Positions 37,860 through 47,334 are shown, counted from the stretch's first letter. The stretch: 64,000 bases of DNA from Hymenobacter volaticus (GCF_022921055.1 NZ_CP095068.1:62001-126000), one strand, 5' to 3'. Notes: generated by a model from the letters alone, not told the origin. Numbers and translations: made by a program.

Positions 37860-38108
37860 GACTAAAGTAAGGTTTAAGTAGAGAAAAGAAGGCCGGCAAA
37901 ACAGCCCACGTAGCCTAGCTCTGGCAAGCCCATACCTCTCCCGCTCACCTCACTTATGTAGGTGTTTGCAATTACCTGAGCAGGCAACAACCGGAAAAAT
38001 TAAGGGCCGCTTACAAAGCGGGGCCGCAACGTAGTGGGCACTGGCCGGCTACCGATCTTGGCGTAGCACGGGCCGCAAGTGCCCACTGGCTTAGCTGTTT
38101 TGCTGACA

Positions 38109-38174
38109 CAAAGCTAGCGGGCAGGGTGCCCACTGGCTTTTGTCAGACGGACTTCTACTTTTCTCTGCCGGATT
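38109..38174 (-). promoter_or_regulatory. Regulon promoter element, copy 5
   Basis: Read on the minus strand: AATCCG begins at 38174, AGTCCG begins 21 bp later at 38153, and TAGCTTTG (-7 box, TAnnTTTG) begins 37 bp after that at 38116. The span is exactly 66 bp. It lies 15 bp after the stop of the AraC-family gene and drives the lipoprotein pair 37859 to 36016. The central palindrome seen in other copies is weak here (TCTGACAAAA). Confidence 0.75.
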
Positions 38175-38189
38175 CTTACCGGGTCGCCT

Positions 38190-39184
38190 TTACTGGAAAT
38201 TCACGAGGTCAGTGTAGTGCAGCTGCGGAGTGCGGCGCACTTGGGAGGGCGTGTGCCCAAATTCGCGGCGGAACGCCGTGGCAAAGTGCGCTGCGTTGGT
38301 GAAGCCCACCACTTCGGCCACTTCCTGCACGGGCTGGTCGGTGAGGGTGATGAGCTGATGAGCTACAGTAAGGCGGCGCTCGGCGATGTAGCCAAACACG
38401 GTGGTGCCGAACAATTCCTTGAACCCCTTCTTGAGCTTGAAGTCGTTGGTGCCGAACTGCCGGGCCAGTTCGAGCAAGCTCGGCGGCTCGGCGTAGTGGG
38501 TATCAAGAAAGTCGCGGACGGCGTACATAATGTCCCGGTCCCGCGACGTGGCGCGGGTGCGCAACTGCACGAGCTGGGCTTGTTGCTCGATAAACAAGTC
38601 CAGGAAGCGCGCTTCCAGAAACACTTTCTTGAGGGCCCCGCCGTAGGGGCAGGCGGCAATCTGCTGTACCAGGGCGCGTTGGGTGGGCGAAATGGCCGCG
38701 CCGGGGGCAGCAGCACAAACGGCTCGTGCCGGGCCAGACGCGTGTGGTGCAACGACAGCCACTCTTCGTTGCCGGTCACGAGCTGCGTGAAAAAGGCGGG
38801 CTCCACGTGTACTGTGCAGCAGTCGTAGTGTTGGCCCTGGAAGGTGTAGTAGTTGGTGGCCACTTCGTCGCCCACCATGTTTTGGTGCCCTTGTCCCATG
38901 TGCAAGGGGCGCGAGGCGCACGATTTCGAGCTGAGCTCCCCGTCCAGCTGGTAAAGCATGGCCGTCCAGGGGCGTTGTACGGCCAGCTCCAGCTGCAACG
39001 ACTGATTGAGGTGGCCTTTGAGAACCGTCAGCTGAAAGCCCTCCAAGAAATAGTCGTTGAAGAGGAGTTTGCCTTTCGCACTCTGCCACGCCGATTCGGC
39101 GTGCAGCAAGCCGGCTTGCTGCGACACGGTGGTTTGGCAATGGTCGGTGAATTCGGCGGTGCGAAACTGGAAGAAGGGCTCCAT
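38190..39184 (-). CDS. AraC-family transcriptional regulator, one frameshift; candidate controller of the local regulon
   Basis: About 331 residues when joined. The N-terminal part (39184 to about 38708) is a PchR-like sensing domain (GKLLFNDYFLEGFQLTVLKG, NMVGDEVATNYYTFQGQHYD). It runs out of frame after HEPFVLLPP; one extra base in the G-run 38703-38707 (plus strand) restores GAAISPTQRALVQQI and leads to the two helix-turn-helix motifs: PSLLELARQFGTNDFKLKKG and VQEVAEVVGFTNAAHFATAF, then RREFGHTPSQVRR. AraC-family activators typically bind direct half-sites 21 bp apart next to the -35 region, exactly the arrangement found in five promoters around this gene. Either a real null mutant or a consensus error. 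Confidence 0.85.
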
Positions 39185-39388
39185 AAGACTTTATAGCGTT
39201 AAATAAAGCGCTTTAACACATGAGATGTCAGCATATAAACCTGTCTGACCCAGGCGACACTATCGCTAAAAATAGGCCTGGCAAAGGTGGGCGCTGGCGC
39301 CACGCGCAACAATAGCATGAAGATGCTAAGGCTTCGGCAGTGCAATAGTATCTCCGACAGACAAAATTAGCAATTGCCGATATATAGT

Positions 39389-40042
39389 TCACACCAACTT
39401 TTCCCGCATGGCTTTCAAGATGGCTTCGGTTTTGGAATTCACTTGTAGCTTGTCGTAGATGCTGCGGATGTGGGAGCGCACGGTATCGATGCTGATGCCA
39501 AGGTCGGCGCCGATCAGCTTATAGCTGTAGCCCGCTACCAAGCCCTTCACGATGTCCAACTCCCGGGTTGATAAGCGGTAGTCTTCGGCGGGGAGTTGCT
39601 GGGGCGCGGGCGCTTGAGCGTTTTGGAAATGCAGCAGCACCTTGCGGGCGATACTGGCCGTCATGGGGGAGCCGCCGCGGTGCAAGTCGAAAATGGCGGC
39701 CAGCAACTCGCTAGGCGAAGTGTGCTTAAGCAAATAGCCGCTGGCGCCGTTGCGAATAGCTTGAAACAGCTTGTCCTCGTCGTCGAACACCGTCAGCATC
39801 AGCACTTGAATGGTGGGCGACACAGCCTTGACTAGCGGCACGGCCTCGATGCCGCTGATGCCGGGCAAGTCGATATCCATGAGCACCACGTCGGGGCGCA
39901 GGGTACGCACTTCCTCGGGCAGGTTGTGGCAGTTGCCGAACGCACCGAGTAGCTTCAGGCCCGGGGTAGCTTCCACTAGAAATGCTAGCCCTTCGCGCAG
40001 TTCGCGGTTGTCTTCGTAGTAAATAAGGTTGATGTCGGCCAT
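39389..40042 (-). CDS. NarL/LuxR-type response regulator
   Basis: 217 residues. Receiver domain with Asp56 in VLMDIDLPG (phosphorylation site) and acidic pocket residues YYEDN, then a LuxR-type helix-turn-helix at the C-terminus: LSTRELDIVKGLVAGYSYKL, GISIDTVRSHIRSIYDKLQV. Cytosolic. Start codon 6 nt after the stop of the sensor kinase gene, so both are one operon and surely partners. Confidence 0.95.
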   Translation of the reverse strand: MADINLIYYEDNRELREGLAFLVEATPGLKLLGAFGNCHNLPEEVRTLRPDVVLMDIDLPGISGIEAVPLVKAVSPTIQVLMLTVFDDEDKLFQAIRNGASGYLLKHTSPSELLAAIFDLHRGGSPMTASIARKVLLHFQNAQAPAPQQLPAEDYRLSTRELDIVKGLVAGYSYKLIGADLGISIDTVRSHIRSIYDKLQVNSKTEAILKAMREKLV

Positions 40043-40048
40043 AAAACG

Positions 40049-43000
40049 TTAGGCAAGAAGGGCAGTAAGGGCCACGGACGTGCCCGCACCAGGGGCCGTG
40101 GTGAAAGTGATGCGGCCGCAGATGTCGCGGGCCCGGGTTTCTAGGTTGGTTAGGCCGTTGCCGGTGCGGGCAGTGGCCAAGTCGAAGCCGCGGCCATCGT
40201 CCTCGATCAGCAAGTGCAGTTGGCGGCCACTCACGCTGAGCTTCACTTGCAGCTGGGTGCAGTCGGCGTACTTAACGGCATTGTTGACGCTTTCCTTGAA
40301 AATTAAGTACAGGTTGCGGCGCTGCTCCACGCTCAGGCGCAAGGCCGGAAACGGTTCGGCCACAGTCATGGTGAAGCGGATACCTTTGGCCTCGGTTAGG
40401 CGCAAGCCGAATTCGCGCATGCGGGTCACCACGTCGGGCAAGCCATCGTGGTTGGTTTTGATGGTCCAGATGATGTCTTGCATCGACTCGGCTAACGTGG
40501 AAGCGTTGGTGCTGATGCGTTGCAGCAGCGACACGGTGGCCGGGTGGGCGTCGGCGAGCTGTACCTGGGCTACCTCGCTGAAAATGCTAATGCTACTGAG
40601 CGTGGAGCCAATATCGTCGTGCAGGTCTTTGGCTATTCGGTCGCGCACGGCAGCTAGCTGCAGTTGCTGGTTTTGGCGGTAGCGGTAGATACCCCATAAG
40701 GCCACGGTGCCGGCCGCTAAGAGTAGCGCTTTAAACCAGAGCGTTTGGTAGTAGGCTGGCTGCACGCGCACCGCCAGCGTTTGCCCGGTTAGGTTCCAGA
40801 CGCCGTCGTTGTTGGCCGCCCGGATGCGTAAGGTGTAGTTGCCGGGGGCCAAGTTGGTGTACGTGACGGTGCGGGCGTCGGTGCTCGTCCAGGCCGGGTC
40901 AAAGCCTTCCAAGCGGTAAGCATAGCGGTTTTTCTGGGCCTGACTGAAGTTGAGGGCCGCAAAAGCCACGGTCAGGGTTTGCTCGCCGGGCTGCAGCTCC
41001 ACTTGGGCGCCCACCGGTCGAGAGTGGTTGTTGACGCGTATTTCCGTGACGGCCACCGGCGGGGGCACGGGGTTACGGCGCAGCTGGGTGGGCTGAAAAT
41101 AGTTGAAGCCCGCGCGCGCCCCAATAAACAACTCGCCCTGACGGTTTGCGGTGAACGTCTGGTACATGCTGTTTACCAGCAGGCCGCTCGACCGCCCATA
41201 GTACCGAAATTTGTGCGTGGTTGGGTTTAGTTCGTGCAGCTGTTCGTCGGTGGCCAACCAGAGGTGGCCGCGCCGGTCTTCGGCCAGCCCGAAAGTGTAG
41301 TCGGCGCGCAAACCATTGGCGGTCGTGTAGGTGTGGCGTACCCGGCCGTTGGTATCGGCCTGCACCACCAACCCCAAACTCGATAGCCATAGGTTGTCGT
41401 AGCGGTCGAGCAGGAACGTGCTTTGCAGCCGGTCGGATTGGTGCACGGTGGCCATGCTCGCTTGCGGGCGCACCCGCTGCACCCGCTTGCGGTCAGCCGA
41501 TAAGCGAAACAACCCGAGGCTGGTTAGCACCCACAGCCGCCCCCGGCCATCTTCCTGCAGGCGATGCACTTGGCAGGCTGCACCCGCCTCCCCGGGCAAG
41601 GGATAAACCGTGGTTTGGTTTCTTTTAGAATCGTGTAGTAGCAAGCCGTGCTTGGCCGAGCCGAGCCACAGTTGCTGCTGGCGGTCCAGCAACAAGTGCT
41701 CCACCGTCACCTCGCCCGGCACGGCCGGTGTCTTGGTTGCCAGGCGAATCGGGCGCCGCTGCCAGCAACTGGTGGCAGGATCGTAAATACCTAGGCCCCC
41801 GTCGATGCCAACCCATACCCGGCCCTGCATGTCCTGCACTAGGTCGTACAAATAGCCGGGGAGCGGGTTCACCACGGTAGTAAGCTTTTGGTGTTGCCGC
41901 TCCCAGCGCATCAGCCCGGGCTGGTTGGTAAGCACCCAGTACAGCGAATCCTGCCGGCGGTCTTGGCGCACCACCCGCACATCTTCGAGGTAGCGCTTGG
42001 GGTCGGAACTGCGCACAAACTGACGCTTGAACTTGTTGGAAAGCGGGTCGATGACGGCCAGCCCGCGCGTGGTGCCCACCCACAGCATGCCCGTGCGCGC
42101 ATCGGGAAGCAAGGCCAGCGTGATGCCGCCTGGGTAGCTGTGCACATCATCGGGGGAGTGGACCAGGTCGGTGTAGCGCCTACCCAAAGGGTTGTAGTAA
42201 GTAAGCCGGCCCGAAGTGCCAATCCAGCAGGCGGGTTGCCCCTGGGAGCCGCGCGTTTCCACCATTGTCTGCACATTGAAGATGCGCGCACCCTCGCCCA
42301 CAAAGCGCTGTCGGGTGGCGTCGTAACGAAATACGCCTTGCTGCGCCACGGCATACCAGCGCTGCTGACGGCCCGGCACCAGCCGTTGAAAGTACTCGGG
42401 CGCGTTCGGATGCGCCAGGTCCTGGCCCTGCACGTACTGGTAGCGGCCGTTAATCGGGTCGAATAGGTAGATAGCTCCCTGGCTGATCAACCACACCTTC
42501 CCTCCAGCGGCCGGAAAGGGCAGCGGGCATTCGTTGGCAACAACGTAGGGCAGGGAGTAAGCTGTCCGGCGCAGGGTGCGCGGATCAATCCGGTAGAGCC
42601 GGTCGATGGAAGCAAACCAGCCCTGGCCGGCGCTGTCAAACCCAACGGGGGATACGAAGTCGTTGTCGGCTAGGCGGTCGCGCAACTGGGGCAGCGGCAC
42701 CGTGAGGCCTTGTTCGCGCACGGGGTCGAAGCGGCACAGGCCGCGAATGGTGGCTATCCAGAGGTAGCCCAGAGGGTCGGGCGTGATGCCGTTGGTAAGT
42801 ACGTGGTTGGCCGGTAAGCTAGCTGCTCTATCCGTGCGCTTAAACACTTTGAACTGCGCGCCATCGAAGCGGTTGAGGCCGTTGAGCGTGCCCACCCACA
42901 AGAAGCCCCGCTTGTCGTGCGCCAGGGCCGTTACCTCGTCCCGCGACAGGCCCTGCTCGGTGGTGAAGCGGCGAAAAGAGGTTTCCGACGTTTGGGCACC

Positions 43001-43090
43001 GGCCCACAGCGGCAGCAGCACCAGCAGCCAGCTAACGTAGCAAAAGAGGTTGTTCCAGGGGCGCACAAGGAGGTTTTGCGGGAGCAGCAA
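40049..43090 (-). CDS. Two-component sensor kinase with periplasmic beta-propeller (Reg_prop/Y_Y_Y/HisKA_3)
   Basis: 1,013 residues. Signal/anchor segment (about 12-33), many two-component-regulator propeller repeats (about 40-690: FTTEQGLSRDEVTALAHDKR, GFLWVGTLNGLNRFDG, MLWVGTTRGLAVIDP), Y_Y_Y domain (about 715-775: YAYRLEGFDPAWT), membrane helix near 779-800, HisKA_3 with His824 in AKDLHDDIGSTLSS, and HATPase_c (DDGRGFDLATARTGNGL). Such kinases sense ligands in the periplasm; in Bacteroidetes many detect oligosaccharides but others sense unrelated cues. No SusC/SusD pair is next to it. It lies in the middle of the genes bearing the 66-bp promoter element, so this system and the AraC protein are the two candidate controllers. 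Confidence 0.94.
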   Translation of the reverse strand: MLLPQNLLVRPWNNLFCYVSWLLVLLPLWAGAQTSETSFRRFTTEQGLSRDEVTALAHDKRGFLWVGTLNGLNRFDGAQFKVFKRTDRAASLPANHVLTNGITPDPLGYLWIATIRGLCRFDPVREQGLTVPLPQLRDRLADNDFVSPVGFDSAGQGWFASIDRLYRIDPRTLRRTAYSLPYVVANECPLPFPAAGGKVWLISQGAIYLFDPINGRYQYVQGQDLAHPNAPEYFQRLVPGRQQRWYAVAQQGVFRYDATRQRFVGEGARIFNVQTMVETRGSQGQPACWIGTSGRLTYYNPLGRRYTDLVHSPDDVHSYPGGITLALLPDARTGMLWVGTTRGLAVIDPLSNKFKRQFVRSSDPKRYLEDVRVVRQDRRQDSLYWVLTNQPGLMRWERQHQKLTTVVNPLPGYLYDLVQDMQGRVWVGIDGGLGIYDPATSCWQRRPIRLATKTPAVPGEVTVEHLLLDRQQQLWLGSAKHGLLLHDSKRNQTTVYPLPGEAGAACQVHRLQEDGRGRLWVLTSLGLFRLSADRKRVQRVRPQASMATVHQSDRLQSTFLLDRYDNLWLSSLGLVVQADTNGRVRHTYTTANGLRADYTFGLAEDRRGHLWLATDEQLHELNPTTHKFRYYGRSSGLLVNSMYQTFTANRQGELFIGARAGFNYFQPTQLRRNPVPPPVAVTEIRVNNHSRPVGAQVELQPGEQTLTVAFAALNFSQAQKNRYAYRLEGFDPAWTSTDARTVTYTNLAPGNYTLRIRAANNDGVWNLTGQTLAVRVQPAYYQTLWFKALLLAAGTVALWGIYRYRQNQQLQLAAVRDRIAKDLHDDIGSTLSSISIFSEVAQVQLADAHPATVSLLQRISTNASTLAESMQDIIWTIKTNHDGLPDVVTRMREFGLRLTEAKGIRFTMTVAEPFPALRLSVEQRRNLYLIFKESVNNAVKYADCTQLQVKLSVSGRQLHLLIEDDGRGFDLATARTGNGLTNLETRARDICGRITFTTAPGAGTSVALTALLA

Positions 43091-43211
43091 AGGTTGCCAG
43101 TGCCGCCTACAAAGCCAAGTGGGCGGCCTCGCATAAAGATGCTAACGCGGACGCACAATTGCCCGGCCCACCTACCGAAACTAGGCCCGGCCGCGGCTTG
43201 GGCCAACTAAA

Positions 43212-43277
43212 AATCCGGCAGCGGCAAGTTGAAATCCGTTTCGAAAAAGCCAGCGGCAACCAGGGAAACTAGTTTTG
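43212..43277 (+). promoter_or_regulatory. Regulon promoter element, copy 1
   Basis: AATCCG at 43212, AATCCG at 43233 (21 bp), TAGTTTTG (-7 box) at 43270 (37 bp). The span is 66 bp. TTTCGAAAA follows the second half-site. Drives the small hypothetical gene starting near 43345 with a leader of about 60 nt. Confidence 0.78.
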
Positions 43278-43344
43278 AAGCACTCAGAACAGGCAGCGTT
43301 TGCGGCTACCTGCCAGGTGTTTTATTCACTTCAATCGCTAGTTG

Positions 43345-43916
43345 ATGCCTCTCCTTCCGCTGCCTATGTATCCCTTTGCCGCCGGGCACTTGCCGGTCGA
43401 CCCCGAGCAAGGGGAGCACCGGGTCCTGCATTCGGGATGGGCCGCTATTGCTACGTTCCCGGCCGGGCTTGCGAAAGCAAATTCTACGAGGCACCCGCCA
43501 TCATAGGGCGGGCCGTGCTGGCGGCGCGCGCCCTGCGGCTCCATTTCCGGGCCCTACCCGAGGGCGTAAACCTAGTGCTCGACCGGGCGCAGCTCTTGCC
43601 GGGTTGGGTGGGCACGTATGCACTCCGCAACAGAGCCACTCCTGGAGCCCCTGTTCGGGGCATGCTCTGCTACCGCCTCGATGCCGAAGCCGGCTCAGCT
43701 ACTACCCGGCTGGGGTTATGCGCCTGCGTATCGTCACTGACGGGCGGGCTCACCATTACGAGCTACGACCCACTGCGCCAGCAGCTAAGCGGCTACTACG
43801 AAGTACGTGCCCTCGCGCTGCGCGCCCTGGCCCGCACCGCTACCCAAGCCGGACCGCGCGGCACCCTTGTGCTGGCCGGCGACTTTGCGGCCCTGCACGT
43901 GCAGGGCTGTAGGTAG
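43345..43916 (+). CDS. Hypothetical beta-rich protein of the local regulon, probable frameshift
   Basis: About 190 residues. The plus-strand frame from 43275 would begin inside the -7 box and is unlikely to be translated from there. The frame from ATG 43345 (MPLLPLPMYPFAAGHLPVDP) shows the G/C-rich third positions typical here as far as 43434. One extra G at 43434-43436 would join it to the main frame: CESKFYEAPAIIGRAVLAAR, ALRLHFRALPEGVNLVLDRA, LSGYYEVRA and GTLVLAGDFAALHVQ. The ending resembles that of the calycin-like lipoproteins at 37314 and 52171. No lipobox is seen. The frameshift is inferred; if wrong, the start is uncertain. Function unknown. Confidence 0.55.
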
Positions 43917-43952
43917 TGGGCGGTGCTTAAACGCACCTACTGTTAAGACGAT

Positions 43953-44018
43953 AATCCGGGAAAGGAAAGTTGTAATCCGTTTCGCGAAAACCGCTGAAAA
44001 AGAGGCCCTCTAGCTTTG
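43953..44018 (+). promoter_or_regulatory. Regulon promoter element, copy 2
   Basis: AATCCG at 43953, AATCCG at 43974 (21 bp), TAGCTTTG at 44011 (37 bp); 66 bp in all, with the palindrome TTTCGCGAAA after the second half-site. Drives the outer-membrane protein gene at 44115. Confidence 0.8.
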
Positions 44019-44114
44019 TGCCCATCAAAACAGCCCCTGAAAATTACGTGGCTGTTGGCCCATATAAGGCACTTCTTCAACCTCTTTTTCTTACCCCCTA
44101 CTTCTTTTTCACTG

Positions 44115-44687
44115 ATGAAAAAACAACTCCTCACTGCCTGCCTACTCACGGGTCTTGCTACGGCAACTTCCGCTCAAACCACTGCCGTGAAAATCAATAT
44201 TTTCAGTCCCTTAGTGAAGACCGGCTCGTTCTTCGTGGAGCACAAACTAGCCGACCAGCGAAGCGTGCAACTCGGGGCCCTATTTACCAGCTGGGATACC
44301 GACGGCACCGACATCAGCGGGTTTGCCCTTACGCCCGAGTACCGCCTGTATTTATCGGATAAAAAGCCCGCGCTGCAAGGCTTTTACTTGGGGCCCTTCC
44401 TGCGCTACCAAAATCTGAAACTAACCAGTGAGGCGCTAGATTACTCCGAGCAAAACGGCAACGTTTCCCAATCGGAGGGCAAAGCCACACTGAACACTCT
44501 GGGCGGCGGCGTGGTGGCCGGGTACCAGTTTATGTTCAAGCGGCGCTTCACACTCGACACCTTCCTCGGGCCGTCCTACAACGGCGGGAAAGTGAAAGTA
44601 ACGGCCGGCGGCACGGACTCATTTGAAACCGATGCGTTCAGCGGCTTCGGGGTGCGCACCGGTGTCACGTTCGGCGTGGCATTCTAG
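44115..44687 (+). CDS. Outer-membrane beta-barrel protein, DUF3575-like
   Basis: 190 residues from ATG 44115. Signal peptide MKKQLLTACLLTGLATATSA|Q. The mature protein starts VKINIFSPLVKTGSFFVEHK and continues SVQLGALFTSWDTDG, FALTPEYRLYL and GFYLGPFLRYQNLKLT; it ends TGVTFGVAF with a terminal aromatic residue, as outer-membrane barrels do. The pattern is that of DUF3575 outer-membrane proteins. Role unknown. First gene behind promoter element copy 2. Confidence 0.85.
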   Translation: MKKQLLTACLLTGLATATSAQTTAVKINIFSPLVKTGSFFVEHKLADQRSVQLGALFTSWDTDGTDISGFALTPEYRLYLSDKKPALQGFYLGPFLRYQNLKLTSEALDYSEQNGNVSQSEGKATLNTLGGGVVAGYQFMFKRRFTLDTFLGPSYNGGKVKVTAGGTDSFETDAFSGFGVRTGVTFGVAF

Positions 44688-44797
44688 CACGCCAGTCACT
44701 ACTAGGTGAGGGGCAGCGCTGTGCAACCTAATGCTACCGCATTTGAGGCTGGGCAGCGCTGCTTTTCTCTTAAGCTTCTTCGGCCAACTTTTTTGTC

Positions 44798-45409
44798 GTG
44801 ATAAAACCTGCCTTCCTTTCCGCTGGCTTGCTGATCCTGCCACTGCTTACTTACGGTCAAGTACCGTCCCGGCCAGGAGCCGGGGCGGTTTACCGCAATT
44901 GGCCGGTGGTAGCCGGGGTGCAGTTCCACACGCTGGCCATGCCCTTTTCCGACCGAAAAAGCGCGTTTTCCAATCCTGGTTTGAGTGTCGGCACCGAGTT
45001 TCGCTACAACCGCCGGGCCACGCTGGTGCAGAGCTTGCCGCTGGGCTACTACCGCAACCGCTACGCCGGCAACGGCCTGTACGTGGCGCCGCAGCTGGTG
45101 TACCGCCCGCAGTTCGGGCCATTGTATGCCGAACTGCGGGCCGGCGCCGGGGTGCTGTATACCATGCAGCCGGGGCGTTCCTACGAGCTTGAAGACAACA
45201 CCTGGCAAACCCGCAACCATGGCGGCAAGCTCACGCTGATGCTGCCGGTGGGTTTGTCCTTGGGCTACAGTGGGCGGCAGGCCGCGCCCCGAATTTCTCC
45301 TTTCGTGAGTTATCAGGTGTTCGTGCTGCACGGCTACAATCCTGGTATTCCGGTCGTGCCCAACCTCTTGCTGCAAGCCGGCGTTCGGGCCCACCTTTTC
45401 CACCACTGA
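44798..45409 (+). CDS. Outer-membrane or periplasmic beta-barrel protein, hypothetical
   Basis: 203 residues from GTG 44798. Signal peptide MIKPAFLSAGLLILPLLTYG|Q. Repeating aromatic/polar alternation (VGTEFRYNRRATLVQSLPLG, GLYVAPQLVYRPQFGPLYAE, LSLGYSGRQAAPRISPFVSY) suggests an 8- to 10-strand barrel. No named family. Its end is 6 nt before the serine hydrolase gene, so the two are one transcription unit. Confidence 0.8.
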   Translation: MIKPAFLSAGLLILPLLTYGQVPSRPGAGAVYRNWPVVAGVQFHTLAMPFSDRKSAFSNPGLSVGTEFRYNRRATLVQSLPLGYYRNRYAGNGLYVAPQLVYRPQFGPLYAELRAGAGVLYTMQPGRSYELEDNTWQTRNHGGKLTLMLPVGLSLGYSGRQAAPRISPFVSYQVFVLHGYNPGIPVVPNLLLQAGVRAHLFHH

Positions 45410-45415
45410 TTCGCT

Positions 45416-46584
45416 ATGAAAACCGTTTGTTTGGGCCTGTTGCTGGCCCTAGGCGCCTGTACGCCCGTCGATTTCAGCGGTCCGGCTGCTACCTGCACCG
45501 CCGAGGCCAGCATCAACCCTAGCTTTTCCAAGGCGGCCGGGCTCCGGCAGGTGCTGCAGCGCTACGCCGCCGCTGGCCTGCCAGGCTGCGTGGTGGCCGT
45601 GTACAGCCCGACGGAAGGCTACTGGGCCGATGCTGCCGGCTTTGCCCAAATCGAAACCCGCACGCCCATGCAGGTCTGCCACTTGCAGTACGGCCAAAGC
45701 GTGGCCAAAACCTATGCCGCCGCCGCGCTGCTGCTACTCCATGAAGAAGGCAAGGTGCAGCTCGACGCGCCCATCACCGAGTACCTGCCGGGCACCCTTA
45801 GCCGCAAGTTGCCCGACGCGGACAAGATAACCGTGCGTATGCTACTCAACCACACCTCCGGTCTGCCCGATTACGCCAGCAACGCCAACTACCTGGCGTA
45901 CTTGCTGCAGCACCCGCAGCACCGCTTCAGCAGCGCCGACTACCTCGACTACCTGGCCGGCACCAAGTTGGAATTCAAGCCCGGCAGTAAATTCAACTAC
46001 TCCAATACCAACTACCTACTCGTCGCTCTGATTCTTGATGCCATCCACGGCAATCATGCGCAACTGATTCAGGAGCGTATTCTGGCCCCGTTGGGGCTAC
46101 AACGCACATTTTATCACAACTCCGCTCAGTATTTGCAGCAGCCCGACGTGGTCAATAGCTATTTCGAGCGCTACGGCAACGGGCGGGTGGAAAACGTATC
46201 GCGGATGCAGCAGATCAACGTTGAAACGCTGTACGGTGATGACGGCATCGTGGCTGCGCCCCTGGATTACGTGAACTTTCTGCGGGCCCTGATGGAAGAC
46301 CGGCTGCTCAAGCCCGCTTCCCGGCAGCTGATGATGAACTGGGTGAACGACCCGAAAACCGGGCAGCCCAAGTACGGTATGGGCCTGTACCACATCGAGC
46401 ACCAGGGCCACGTGGCCTACGGACACGGCGGCGCGGGCCTCGGGCCGGCTGCGCCCTCTACTACCTGCCTGATAAGCAGCTGTACTTTTTTCTCGGCGTG
46501 AACATGGGCACGCTCACGGAGGGCAAGCTGGTGAGCAAGGCCGGCGAGCTGCGCGACGCGGTGCTCGCCGAACTAGTAAAGTAA
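45416..46584 (+). CDS. Serine hydrolase (class C beta-lactamase family), lipoprotein, one frameshift
   Basis: About 389 residues when joined. Lipobox LLLALGAC at the N-terminus. Penicillin-binding fold: Ser95-x-x-Lys98 in YGQSVAKTYAAAALL, Tyr195-Ser-Asn197 in KFNYSNTNYLLVA, and GHGGAGLG as the third motif (KTG-equivalent). The frame runs off after GLGPAAP; one extra G at 46442-46444 restores GLGAGCALYYLPDKQLYFFL and the ending up to 46584. Family members act as peptidases or esterases, often not on beta-lactams. Surface or periplasmic. In an operon with the barrel gene upstream. Confidence 0.88.
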
Positions 46585-46658
46585 CCGCTCCGGGTAGCTG
46601 AGAATTTTGCGTTCTTGCTGAACCCTAAGCCCATTTGCTGCCCCCAAGGTGCCCGCCG

Positions 46659-47273
46659 ATGTACATTCCAAAAAACTACCAAACCACTGACCGCGCCGAA
46701 ATAGTGGCTTTTATGCAGCGCCACAGTTTTGCTGCCATCATCACCGCAAAAGACCAGCTGCCCGTTGCCACGCATTTGCCGTTCGTGGTGACGAGGCAAG
46801 ACGACGATACAATTCGGTTGATTTCTCATTTTGCCCGGGCCAACCCGCAGTGGCAGCAGGTGGCAGCGTTTCCGGTGCTGGTGGTGTTCAGTGAGCCGCA
46901 CGCCTACGTTTCGCCGAGCCATTACGACAGCGAGCAAAGCGTGCCCACCTGGAATTATTTCGCTGTGCACGCCTACGGGCAAGGCCGCCTACTAACCGAG
47001 CCCGCGCAAACCCTTGGCGTGCTGGAAGCCACCATTGCCACCTACGAAGCCAGCTACCAGCAGCAATGGGAGCAACTGCCCGCCGAGTTCAAGACGAACA
47101 TGGCCCGCGGCATCGTGGCCTTCGAAATAACCGTAACCGAGCTGCAAGCGCAAAAGAAAATGAGCCAGAACAAATCGGCCGCCGAGCAGCAGCGCATCAT
47201 CCACACGCTAACCGCCAGCAAGGACGGCGCGGCCAGGGAGCTAGCGCATTACATGCAGTTAAACCAGTTGTAA
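46659..47273 (+). CDS. FMN-binding PaiB-type protein
   Basis: 204 residues from ATG 46659 (MYIPKNYQTTDRAEIVAFMQ). The PaiB/split-barrel pattern is clear: HSFAAIITAKDQLPVATHLP, LISHFARANPQWQQ, VVFSEPHAYVSPSHY, VPTWNYFAVHAYGQGRL, and the C-terminal NKSAAEQQRIIHTL. Split-barrel proteins of this family bind FMN and PaiB represses sporulation/protease genes in Bacillus; in Bacteroidota the role is unknown. A 24-bp hairpin follows. Confidence 0.92.
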   Translation: MYIPKNYQTTDRAEIVAFMQRHSFAAIITAKDQLPVATHLPFVVTRQDDDTIRLISHFARANPQWQQVAAFPVLVVFSEPHAYVSPSHYDSEQSVPTWNYFAVHAYGQGRLLTEPAQTLGVLEATIATYEASYQQQWEQLPAEFKTNMARGIVAFEITVTELQAQKKMSQNKSAAEQQRIIHTLTASKDGAARELAHYMQLNQL

Positions 47274-47279
47274 AGCGCA

Positions 47280-47334
47280 ACAAAGCAGTGAGAGGCCGGT
47301 CAAAAACATCTTGACCGGCCTCTCACTGCTTTGT
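47280..47334. terminator. 24-bp perfect hairpin between convergent genes
   Basis: Arms 47280-47303 and 47311-47334 pair over 24 bp (ACAAAGCAGTGAGAGGCCGG and onward), loop AAACATC. Placed 7 bp after the PaiB-type stop and 120 bp before the end of the minus-strand T9SS type A gene. Confidence 0.8.

Noticed and set aside
43275..43344. TTG start at 43275 for the small hypothetical protein
   Set aside because: It lies inside the -7 promoter box TAGTTTTG of copy 1, so the transcript would begin downstream of it.
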